Notes under the pieces: generated by a model | What the model saw: the letters and a program-made list of their open reading frames with translations, nothing else | The model's database searches: none | What the model was told of the DNA's origin: nothing | Shown here: in pieces, positions 1 to 5,922 of the stretch | Position numbering within the stretch: the stretch's first letter is position 1 | Layout: each line of letters begins with the position of its first letter | Position numbers and translations under genes: made by a program | Assembly: GCA_015259235.1 (NCBI GenBank) | Contig: JABZGM010000080.1 | Location: 2,524-8,795, forward strand | Source of the DNA: Alloprevotella sp. | GTDB taxonomy: Bacteria; Bacteroidota; Bacteroidia; Bacteroidales; Bacteroidaceae | Direction of reading: 5' to 3' | DNA: 6,272 bases

Positions 1-1
1 C

Positions 2-3000
2 AAGGTGCTGCCCTGCATGGTGCGAGAAGGAAAAAATGAGACTTTGTATCTGGTGCAAAACTTAGCGAAGGTTATAGGCGATTACTACGAAGAGAATCAG
101 ACTTATCCCTTCATCGTGATGGGCACTGCTCCGTGCGATGGCACCTCGGTACTGAGATATAAAGCGCAAGACTACCTGAAGGTGCCCGTCACCGTCATCT
201 GCCCGCCCAACTCCGAACCGCTGCGCCCACGACAACAAATCGACGTGCGTGTGAAGAAAGTCAATGAAAACAAACTGCTCTTCCTCCACGACGACCTGCC
301 CACTACGCAGAGCAATGCCACGCTCTCCACACTGCTCCAACTGGGGAATGCCACTCCGGCACAACAACGCTATCTCGAACGCGTGATGCTCACGCATCCG
401 GCATGGGGGGCTACACGCAAACTGCTCCGCAAGAGGTCGCCACTCTGGCCCGTGAAGGCGCTGCTGGCAGTGCCCTATGCCAACCAATGGATCATCTCGC
501 CCTTGGCACGCGAACGACGTCTCAAGGCGAAACACGGCGTGGAACTGCTCAAACTCTATCGCTGCATTGCCCTCCACGTGCTCGAAGATGCGGAATGGCT
601 CAAGGCTTTTAGCCCCACAGAGAGCGAACGCATCCGCGATGAGATTGCCACCAAAGTGGAAGTGGCAGAACTCCAAATCGAGGCGCTCCAACTCCTCGAC
701 GACCACCAAGCGGAAGACACCATCAAGGGGGTGATGCATAAGCTCGACAAGACGGGATATGTCTACGACCTGCAGCACAAACTCGGGTTGATGATGACGC
801 TGTTCTCCCTGCGCAACGATTTGCTCGAAGGGCACATCGACTCGCTGCTCGACTTCATCGCACGCAAGGGACACACTTGGAAAAATCGTAACCTCCCCAC
901 GGCATTTGCCCACTTCCTCGAAGGATATATGCGCGCCAACGCTGGACGCGCCAACCGATTCTTGGACTGCACCTCTCAAGAGTCGCGACTCGTGCTCGAA
1001 CGCATGGTCCAAGCCATCTGCTACTTCCTCGCTCTCGATGGCGGACAGACGGAACAGAGGGGCGAATATCAAGCCATGCTCTACTATTACCTCTCGCTCG
1101 TGGCGCCTCAACGCACCATCACCGACGAGGACTCTTCGCGACACATGGCACGCTTGCTCATGGACCGCGCCTTCTGGAACCTCATCGAACCAGAATCTTT
1201 CCAGAGTGCGCTGGTGTGGAGCCAAGATTTCCGACAGTTTGACATTCTGGCGCACCGCATGCTCGAGGCACAACCTGCCGTGGCTACGCTCATCCCTCAC
1301 TCCTACGAGTCGGACTTGGTGCGTCTGTCGCTCTCTCGCGAGGGACTGACCCTTGCTCCCACACAGTCTGCCGAACCTGTGCGCAATGTGCTGCCCACAG
1401 GACTGATGGACTGGCACGGGCTGCAACTCTTGCTCGAGGAACCTTCGCGCTACCGCATTGCCACTGGTGCTTCGCTCTCTGAATGGACCACTTGGTGGAG
1501 CGATGTGGAACGCGCGCTCTTCTCTCCTCACCAAGAGGTGGTGGCACCGACTCCCGTGGTGCGCAAGACCATCCCCGATGTGGACACGACGGTGAAAGTG
1601 CGCGTGCAACGCAGACACCCCAGCGATCAGACGCGATTTTATTGCATCATCGAGGAGGAAAGCTACCGCGGCGAAGGATGGATTGACACCTATGTCAAAG
1701 GGCAAGACACGGGGATGTTTTTCTATAATCCTTATTTCTCCCTCGATTCGTTTAACTTTGAGGGACGCCCGCTCCTCTTCGAGGTGAAGGTGATGGGATG
1801 GGCTGACCCCGAAGCTGAAGACGAACGCTTGCTCTTCAACGCGCAACCGCTCATCTTGGAGAAAATGCACGAATGGGTGCAGGATTTCATGATGGAAGAT
1901 CGACTCACCAACTGCCATCTCTATGGCTATGCAGGACAACTCTACCGCGGTGTCACCGAGGAGGGCTATGTGGTGCTGGTCGATGTGCCCGACGACTTGG
2001 AGTGCGCTCCTGGCGATGACGTGCAAGTGCGCCTGACTAATGTGGACAACGTGCGCTCTCTCCGCGCCGAAGCCGTGGACTTCTCTCCTGTGCCGGTGGA
2101 CATGAAGGGGGTAGCAGAAAACTTCCTCGTAGACTATGCCAATGGCGAGGTGTATGAGGAGGAGTCTGAAACGAGCGACTGCGACAGTGCAGCCTTGGAA
2201 GCGGAAGAGGTGGTGATGTGGGTCAACAACGATGTGCATCTCTTGCTCCAACTCCTCGACCATCAGGCGATGCTGGAGGAGGACCCTGCCAAAGCCTATG
2301 CCTTTCTCTCGGTGGCACACATCATGGCACGTATGCTCGAGCACAAAGACTCGATGCAATACTTCGACACGCGCCGTCAGTTGCTCCGACAAATCGAACA
2401 CTATGGCGTGAACCGCCAAATCAATCTGGAGGAGGTGGAACGCATCGTTAGCAATGCCGACACCATCATCGACCGCTATCCGCTCTTGCGCGAACAGCTC
2501 ACCGAGATGCGACTCCTCAGTGCCACAGGCGATGAAAGACAAAATGACTTTTTGTGGCAGACGATGAAGGATTATCCTTCTTCGCACAGACTCGTGCAAC
2601 TGGCGCGACTGATTCTCTCTTTCAACCTCACTTCGGGATTCCCCCTCGAGGGACATCAAGAGGAGATTCGCCGACAAATCAAACAGTTGCTCCACATCGA
2701 GGTGGATTTGCCACAAAGCTATACCTTCGGATGCGAAGGACAACGTCTGGAATTTAAGACGAGCACGGTGTTCCCACCCGACAACGATATGCGCCCCAAC
2801 CTGGAGGAACAGACCTACAACCTCATGAAGGTGGTGTGCGGCATGCTCAATGCGCAAGGCGGTACGCTGCTCTTGGGCGTGAACGATGCCGGGGTGGCAT
2901 GTGGTTTGCAGGAAGATTTGCTCTATTTCAAGGGAGATCTCGACCGATTGAAACGCCACGTGCGCGACAGCATCTTCCGCAAATTTGGCTTGGCTATCAA

Positions 3001-4015
3001 CGACCGCGTGCGCGACGAACAACTGCCGGCTGGCAAACACGTGGTGCTGGCATTTCACATCCCTGCAAGTAACGAACCGGTGGCACTGGACAATTCGTAT
3101 TTCGTGCGACAAGGTTCTAGTTCGCGCTACATCACTTCGGCAGAAATGGTGCGCAAACTCATGGCAGCGCGCGATGAGAAGGGCACAGCGGCGGACTGGA
3201 GTGCTTCGGGACTGGAGACTAAGACTAACACTGCGCCTCTCCCTGCTGATGAGCATGCGGTGGGCACTGCTGCGACCACAGACGATGCTTCTGCCTTTGG
3301 CGTTGGCTCCGCTGCGACGGCTTCCACCGAAGGGCACACTTCCCTCTCACCTGCTTCTTCTTCCGCCTCTGCAGCGCAAAATACGGACGAGACGACACAA
3401 CAGCTCGATGGACTCGCTCTGCTGAAACAGACACGCACTTCGCTCATCCGCTCTAATGTGGTGAACAACTGGGATGAGAATTATGGTATCGACACGGTGG
3501 CTTATCTCCGATTCTACGACCAAGGCGAATGGTGCGTAATGGACGAAGAGAACTGGGACGAGGGTTGGCTCACGCTTGCTGTGCACGACCGCGAAGAGAA
3601 GGGTTCGCTCCTCATGGTCTACGAAGATGGGGTGGTGAATCGTGTGCCGATGGAACTCTGTCTGGATAAGATTCGCAATAAGCACTTCAAACGCTACAAC
3701 GAACGTACGCCGCTCTTCTTCTGCCCTGTGGCTCCTGGCGATGCGCTGCTCATGGCTTATCGCGATGACCACGGCAACCGCTTCTTCCGCCTCGACAATG
3801 TGGACCGCATTCCGGAAGGGAAGATGCTCTCGGCAGGCAATAAATTGGTGCGCCCTGACTTTGAACAGGTGGTGTTTTGCGAGGTGATCCCTGCTGGGCA
3901 ATTCGGAGGTCTGGAGAAATTCTACAACCTCAAAGATACGACTCTCGGACATTCCCTCGATGTGCACTACGAAAAGGAACGCAACATCCTCTCTAATCTG
4001 GGAATCAAATTCTAG
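2..4015 (+). CDS. Very large AlbA_2 (Schlafen-type) domain protein, 5' end outside window
   Basis: The reading frame is open to the left edge (an AAG codon precedes the first GTG at 5) and no ribosome site is visible, so the true start probably lies upstream; numbering below counts from that GTG. Residues 1-95 and about 518-715 are beta-rich and could be OB/S1-like (an inference). Residues 95-510 and 745-905 are Leu-rich and helical. Residues 914-1054 match AlbA_2: EFK at 916-918, GGTLLLGVNDAG at 952-963 and FVRQGSSSR at 1033-1041. Residues 1060-1137 form an Ala/Ser/Thr-rich linker. Residues 1138-1336 are another acidic, Trp- and Tyr-rich beta region, ending at TAG. AlbA_2 domains are found in Schlafen proteins and in many bacterial proteins annotated as putative DNA- or RNA-binding. 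The substrate and role here are unknown. No helicase or P-loop motif was noticed. The AlbA_2 call is strong; everything about overall function is open. Confidence 0.9.
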   Translation, partial: KVLPCMVREGKNETLYLVQNLAKVIGDYYEENQTYPFIVMGTAPCDGTSVLRYKAQDYLKVPVTVICPPNSEPLRPRQQIDVRVKKVNENKLLFLHDDLPTTQSNATLSTLLQLGNATPAQQRYLERVMLTHPAWGATRKLLRKRSPLWPVKALLAVPYANQWIISPLARERRLKAKHGVELLKLYRCIALHVLEDAEWLKAFSPTESERIRDEIATKVEVAELQIEALQLLDDHQAEDTIKGVMHKLDKTGYVYDLQHKLGLMMTLFSLRNDLLEGHIDSLLDFIARKGHTWKNRNLPTAFAHFLEGYMRANAGRANRFLDCTSQESRLVLERMVQAICYFLALDGGQTEQRGEYQAMLYYYLSLVAPQRTITDEDSSRHMARLLMDRAFWNLIEPESFQSALVWSQDFRQFDILAHRMLEAQPAVATLIPHSYESDLVRLSLSREGLTLAPTQSAEPVRNVLPTGLMDWHGLQLLLEEPSRYRIATGASLSEWTTWWSDVERALFSPHQEVVAPTPVVRKTIPDVDTTVKVRVQRRHPSDQTRFYCIIEEESYRGEGWIDTYVKGQDTGMFFYNPYFSLDSFNFEGRPLLFEVKVMGWADPEAEDERLLFNAQPLILEKMHEWVQDFMMEDRLTNCHLYGYAGQLYRGVTEEGYVVLVDVPDDLECAPGDDVQVRLTNVDNVRSLRAEAVDFSPVPVDMKGVAENFLVDYANGEVYEEESETSDCDSAALEAEEVVMWVNNDVHLLLQLLDHQAMLEEDPAKAYAFLSVAHIMARMLEHKDSMQYFDTRRQLLRQIEHYGVNRQINLEEVERIVSNADTIIDRYPLLREQLTEMRLLSATGDERQNDFLWQTMKDYPSSHRLVQLARLILSFNLTSGFPLEGHQEEIRRQIKQLLHIEVDLPQSYTFGCEGQRLEFKTSTVFPPDNDMRPNLEEQTYNLMKVVCGMLNAQGGTLLLGVNDAGVACGLQEDLLYFKGDLDRLKRHVRDSIFRKFGLAINDRVRDEQLPAGKHVVLAFHIPASNEPVALDNSYFVRQGSSSRYITSAEMVRKLMAARDEKGTAADWSASGLETKTNTAPLPADEHAVGTAATTDDASAFGVGSAATASTEGHTSLSPASSSASAAQNTDETTQQLDGLALLKQTRTSLIRSNVVNNWDENYGIDTVAYLRFYDQGEWCVMDEENWDEGWLTLAVHDREEKGSLLMVYEDGVVNRVPMELCLDKIRNKHFKRYNERTPLFFCPVAPGDALLMAYRDDHGNRFFRLDNVDRIPEGKMLSAGNKLVRPDFEQVVFCEVIPAGQFGGLEKFYNLKDTTLGHSLDVHYEKERNILSNLGIKF

Positions 4016-4020
4016 ACGTT

Positions 4021-4040
4021 AGGAGTCGCAGACTCTTTCT
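4021..4040 (+). terminator. Possible weak intrinsic terminator after the AlbA_2 gene
   Basis: GAGTC-GCA-GACTC (4023-4035) forms a 5-bp stem with a triloop, followed by TTTCT and starting 8 nt after the stop codon. The stem is short for an intrinsic terminator, and the same motif family recurs through the gap, so it may be a repeat module rather than a dedicated terminator. Confidence 0.3.
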
Positions 4041-4045
4041 GCTCG

Positions 4046-4063
4046 GGGTCATAGACCCTTTTT
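4046..4063 (+). terminator. Possible intrinsic terminator, triloop hairpin plus T5
   Basis: GGGTC-ATA-GACCC (4046-4058) is followed directly by TTTTT (4059-4063). Of the hairpins in this gap it is the most terminator-like for the plus strand. The two copies further right have A5 on their left side, so they would be terminator-like only on the minus strand. Confidence 0.35.
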
Positions 4064-4087
4064 GCTCGCCACGACAAGCGTGGCTCG
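4046..4087 (+). repeat. Left arm of a 42-nt inverted repeat
   Basis: The reverse complement of this segment matches 4187-4229 at 39 of 42 positions, with one extra base in the right arm (G4211). Each arm contains its own small hairpin (GGGTC-NNN-GACCC and GCCACG-5 nt-CGTGGC). The RNA could therefore fold either as one long stem across a 99-nt loop or as separate short stems. Confidence 0.85.
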
Positions 4088-4135
4088 GGTCTTCTAGAGC
4101 TAGTTTTTCTAGGTCTTCTAGAGCTTCTAGTCCAA
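4088..4135 (+). repeat. CTAG-led 9-bp repeat series with a repeated 14-mer
   Basis: CTAG occurs at 4094, 4100, 4109, 4118 and 4127; the last four are exactly 9 bp apart, giving CTAGTTTTT, CTAGGTCTT, CTAGAGCTT and CTAGTCCAA. The 14-mer GGTCTTCTAGAGCT occurs at 4088-4101 and again at 4112-4125. The series occupies the left part of the loop between the inverted-repeat arms. Confidence 0.7.
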
Positions 4136-4149
4136 CCGCGCTAGCCTTC

Positions 4150-4180
4150 TAAACTCTAACGTCTAAACTCTAACGTCTAA
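4150..4180 (+). repeat. 14-bp tandem repeat, two copies (GTC variant)
   Basis: TAAACTCTAACGTC occurs at 4150-4163 and again at 4164-4177, followed by a partial TAA. It lies in the right part of the loop between the inverted-repeat arms. Confidence 0.85.
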
Positions 4181-4186
4181 TATGCT

Positions 4187-4229
4187 CGAGCCACGCTTAT
4201 CGTGGCGAGCGAAAAAGGGTCTGCGACCC
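4187..4229 (-). repeat. Right arm of the 42-nt inverted repeat
   Basis: This is the partner of 4046-4087. The differences are A4199, the inserted G4211 and the two-base change in the triloop (TGC against TAT in the complement). Two of the three mismatches fall in the triloop, so both the local hairpins and the long pairing are preserved. Confidence 0.85.
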
Positions 4230-4276
4230 TCTAACGACTAAACTCTAACGACTAAAAAGGGTCTGCGACCCTCTAA
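4212..4276 (+). repeat. 23-bp direct repeats around two 14-bp tandem units (GAC variant)
   Basis: A 23-bp word beginning AAAAAGGGTCTGCGACCC is identical at 4212-4234 and 4254-4276, a spacing of 42 bp or three 14-bp periods. Between the two copies lies TAACGACTAAACTC at 4232-4245 with a second near-complete copy from 4246. The unit is the same as at 4150-4177 except for GAC in place of GTC and a rotated phase. Confidence 0.85.
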
Positions 4277-4284
4277 ACTCTATA

Positions 4285-4881
4285 ATGCTTGATTTATTTA
4301 TCCTCGTTATCATAGGTTGGAGCCTATATAATGGTTGGCGCGCAGGATTGGTGCGCGAAATCCTCTCCACCGCTGGTATTTTGGTAGGTCTTTTTGGCGC
4401 CTCCCTAGCCTACACCGTCTTTGGCGAAACTCTCGCTGTCGCCACGGGAAGACAAGTAAACATGGTGACCAACATCGTTGCCTTCTTCCTCTTGTGGATC
4501 ATCATCCCCCTCGCACTGGGCTTTGCTGCCACACTCCTCACCAGAGTGTTGCGCACACTCCAACTGGGCAGCATCAACGCTGCCGCAGGAGCAGGACTTT
4601 CGCTCATCAAATATGTGATTCTCCTCTCGTGTCTCCTCACTGCCATGCACAGTCTGGGCATTCTCAATGAGGAGCGTGTGGAGAAATCTGTGCTCTATCG
4701 CCCTGTGAGCGGTGTCCTCTCGTGGGCGGTCGATGCCGTCTTCAACAAGGACGAAGATGCCCACAAGGTGACGCACCGCAACGGCAGTGGTGCTCACAAC
4801 GATGCAGACGACAATACGGACTCTGACTCCGACCAGTCCGACACGGTGTGGGTGCAGCGCGATGGCAGCATCAAACGATAA
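4285..4881 (+). CDS. cvpA: CvpA-family inner-membrane protein
   Basis: The protein has 198 residues. The N-terminus, LDLFILVIIGWSLYNGWRAG, has the CvpA pattern of a first membrane helix ending in a Gly/Arg-rich turn followed by GLVREIL. Four hydrophobic segments are visible at about residues 3-20, 28-48, 62-86 and 103-122. The motif LQLGSINAAAGAGLSLIKYVIL (about 92-113) is the typical LG-x-x-N-x-x-x-G-x-x-x-G-x-x-K region. The last 45-50 residues form a hydrophilic Asp-rich tail, so the protein is somewhat longer than common CvpA members of about 160-180 residues. The family was named for colicin V production in E. coli; its biochemical role is unsettled. ATG 4285 is chosen because it gives a complete first helix; its leader is AT-rich without a Shine-Dalgarno, as is usual in Bacteroidetes. 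A GGGTC-TGC-GACCC hairpin ends 13 nt upstream. In many Bacteroidales I recall cvpA next to suf genes, but that is not seen here. Confidence 0.9.
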   Translation: MLDLFILVIIGWSLYNGWRAGLVREILSTAGILVGLFGASLAYTVFGETLAVATGRQVNMVTNIVAFFLLWIIIPLALGFAATLLTRVLRTLQLGSINAAAGAGLSLIKYVILLSCLLTAMHSLGILNEERVEKSVLYRPVSGVLSWAVDAVFNKDEDAHKVTHRNGSGAHNDADDNTDSDSDQSDTVWVQRDGSIKR

Positions 4882-5027
4882 GTGCAATTCCCAACAAAAA
4901 CTGCCCTTATCTACAGAAGGGAATTTCCATCTCCCTGACGAAACAACCCTCGCACAAGGAAGGATCAACTATATCTCTGCGATTTCCCTCAGCTACAATG
5001 AGGAGAACCGAGAATACCAACACAAGA
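4882..5027. other. Gene-free spacer after cvpA
   Basis: I see no gene in this stretch. A weak stem CCCTT/AAGGG (4904-4908 with 4917-4921, 8-nt loop) lies just after the cvpA stop, without a good T-tract. Plus-strand frames here merely run on from frames overlapping cvpA and cross the terminator, so they are not credible. Confidence 0.6.
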
Positions 5028-5062
5028 AAGCCCCTGAGTCTCGAGAAGAAACTCAGGGGCTT
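5028..5062. terminator. Strong intrinsic terminator, probably bidirectional
   Basis: AAGCCCCTGAGT (5028-5039) pairs perfectly with ACTCAGGGGCTT (5051-5062): a 12-bp, GC-rich stem with an 11-nt loop. Read on the minus strand it is followed by TCTTGTGTT, and on the plus strand by ATCGCATAT, so the T-rich tail is better on the minus strand. Its place between cvpA and the convergent minus-strand genes fits a shared terminator. Confidence 0.85.
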
Positions 5063-5361
5063 ATCGCATATCATAAGCAAGAGGTTTGTCCCCCCCAATC
5101 GGTCATTAGACCGTTATAGTGCATTCGATATAGAGAAGATAACTTCCTGCCATCTTTCATTCTCTTGTTGTCATCTTGTTTCTTGTTGGATTTCATCCTT
5201 CGTTTTCTCGCCATGGCATAACTCGAGCAAGCTCGGTTCTGCTCATTTGGCTTAACGAAAACGTTCGTTCTCGATGTAGCCCGCTACGCCTTCGAACTCA
5301 CAACCAACCATCTGCTCAACAATCCTATGAAATCTGTTCAGAATACAATGACCACTTTGGG
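5063..5361 (-). ncRNA. Candidate minus-strand small RNA or long 3' leader-out ending at the terminator
   Basis: This 299-nt stretch lies between the terminator and the stop of the barrel gene. On the minus strand it contains a CGAGC-TT-GCTCG hairpin (about 5224-5235) and a CGGTC-TAAT-GACCG hairpin (5100-5113), then the strong terminator. Upstream on the minus strand, ATTG (5349-5346) and TAGGATTG (5327-5320) lie 18 nt apart. That is a one-mismatch approach to the Bacteroides -7 element TAnnTTTG, with a slightly short spacer. The layout fits either an independent small RNA or the 3' untranslated end of the barrel transcript. No known RNA family is recognised, so this stays low. Confidence 0.25.
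5071..5214 (-). CDS. Possible 47-residue basic small ORF (doubtful)
   Basis: On the minus strand ATG (5214-5212) opens 47 codons ending at TGA (5073-5071), eight nt before the terminator stem. The product begins MARKRRMKSNKKQDDN and half of its first 24 residues are Lys or Arg; the C-terminal part is not basic. A run of seven G (5096-5090 on the minus strand) lies near the end. One G fewer would shift the frame to a TAA at 5063-5061, directly at the stem. There is no clear ribosome site, and the frame is open further upstream to 5283. It could be a true small protein or a chance ORF in a non-coding repeat; I slightly favour non-coding. Confidence 0.2.
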   Translation of the reverse strand: MARKRRMKSNKKQDDNKRMKDGRKLSSLYRMHYNGLMTDWGGQTSCL

Positions 5362-5874
5362 TTAAAAATAACTTCCAAAGGAAACACCCATCATCATCAT
5401 ATTGAGCCCCGAATTCCCAGACATTTTACGGAAATTCAAGCCAACATACGAATTCTTTGTGCAAAGATATTGAAGGCTAACACCTAAATTGAGTGCAGGT
5501 TTGAGATAATCTTTGCCAACATTAGTCTGACCTTGCACTAGAGACAACCCAATAGAGGTGAGAACGCGCACTCTGTCCTTCGTGAGGGAGTATTGTTTAA
5601 AATCGAGCGACAAGTAGCGAGGGTTGTTTTTCCATTCGTAGCCAAGAGATGCGCCCGAGAGTTCCAAACCAGAGTGTGGAGTGAGGGTATAGCCAAGCGT
5701 GAGTGCAGCCGCAGTTGTGGCTCCTTGACCAAAACGAGGATTATTGTCTAAGAGATAGTACTCGTCTACTGCAAGGTAGAATTTTCCTTTCTTCTCCACT
5801 TGGTCGAAACTTTGCGCAGAGCCATAGCAGGCGACCGTAAAAACTCCCAAAAGGGTGAGCAGAAATTTGTTCAT
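5362..5874 (-). CDS. Secreted outer-membrane beta-barrel-like protein
   Basis: The protein has 170 residues. It has a classical signal peptide: MNK, then a hydrophobic core (FLLTLLGVFTVA), then YGSAQ with probable signal peptidase I cleavage after residue 21. The mature part, about 149 residues, alternates polar and hydrophobic residues in several predicted strands (for example LTLGYTL, GLELSGASLGYEW, RVRVLTSIGLSLVQG, LNLGVSLQYL, NSYVGLNFRKM). It ends in a Gly-rich strand with terminal Phe (SFGSYF), like the C-terminal signal of outer-membrane barrels. The size is close to OmpX, so an 8-strand barrel is plausible. The specific function is unknown. A Cys at residue 16 sits in TVAC, a poor lipobox, so a lipoprotein is less likely. 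The start is ATG 5874, preceded by AT-rich sequence (ATTAAAGACAAAGTAT). It lies 48 nt downstream of the 5923-6272 gene in the same direction. Confidence 0.8.
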   Translation of the reverse strand: MNKFLLTLLGVFTVACYGSAQSFDQVEKKGKFYLAVDEYYLLDNNPRFGQGATTAAALTLGYTLTPHSGLELSGASLGYEWKNNPRYLSLDFKQYSLTKDRVRVLTSIGLSLVQGQTNVGKDYLKPALNLGVSLQYLCTKNSYVGLNFRKMSGNSGLNMMMMGVSFGSYF

Positions 5875-5922
5875 ATACTTTGTCTTTAATCGGTTAGAAA
5901 TTTCTTGATGACAAGGTGATGG

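Larger units (their letters stand above)
4016..4284. repeat. Structured repetitive intergenic block
   Basis: This 269-bp gap between the AlbA_2 gene and cvpA has no credible ORF and is built almost wholly of short repeats. From left to right it holds an inverted CTAACGtC unit (GACGTTAG at 4015-4022, overlapping the stop codon by one base) and a hairpin GAGTC-GCA-GACTC (4023-4035). Next come GGGTC-ATA-GACCC (4046-4058), a GCCACG stem-loop (4068-4084), a CTAG-rich series (4088-4135), two 14-bp tandem units (4150-4177), a second GCCACG stem-loop (4190-4206), GGGTC-TGC-GACCC (4217-4229), two more 14-bp units (4232-4256), and a second GGGTC-TGC-GACCC (4259-4271). The outer ends are related in inverted orientation: CGTTAGGAGTCGCAGACTC at 4017-4035 against CGTTAGAGGGTCGCAGACCC as the reverse complement of 4217-4236. 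It resembles an interspersed REP/BIME- or MITE-like element, but I see no target duplication, so the type is inferred. Confidence 0.75.

Noticed and set aside
62..3337. A 1091-codon open frame on the minus strand, fully antisense to the AlbA_2 gene
   Set aside because: Its codons are in register with the sense gene, so it stays open simply because the sense gene avoids TTA, CTA and TCA. The product is rich in His, Arg, Cys and Glu with no recognisable domain, while the sense frame has clear AlbA_2 motifs.
3347..3967. A 206-codon minus-strand frame over the C-terminal part of the AlbA_2 gene
   Set aside because: It is in the same antisense register as the longer shadow frame and has no domain or leader.
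4061..4108. Bacteroides-type promoter for cvpA (TTTG at 4061-4064 with TAGTTTTT at 4101-4108)
   Set aside because: The spacing is 36 nt instead of about 19-21, and the -7 motif lacks its final G.
4016..4284. CRISPR array
   Set aside because: The repeats are 9-14 bp and adjacent or overlapping, without unique spacers of regular length, and no cas gene is present.
4016..4284. Complete insertion sequence
   Set aside because: No transposase ORF is present and I could not find a flanking target duplication; only a non-autonomous or REP-like origin remains possible.
4405..4968. A 187-codon minus-strand frame opposite cvpA
   Set aside because: It is antisense to a clear CvpA protein, has a shadow-like His/Arg/Glu/Ser composition, and starts in the gene-free spacer without a leader.
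4848..5255. A 135-codon plus-strand frame running out of the 3' end of cvpA
   Set aside because: It overlaps cvpA in another frame, crosses the strong terminator and has no domain-like sequence.
5362..5874. Lipoprotein signal in the barrel protein (Cys at residue 16)
   Set aside because: The -3 residue is Thr and the following GSAQ site fits signal peptidase I better; the terminal Phe and strand pattern favour an integral barrel.
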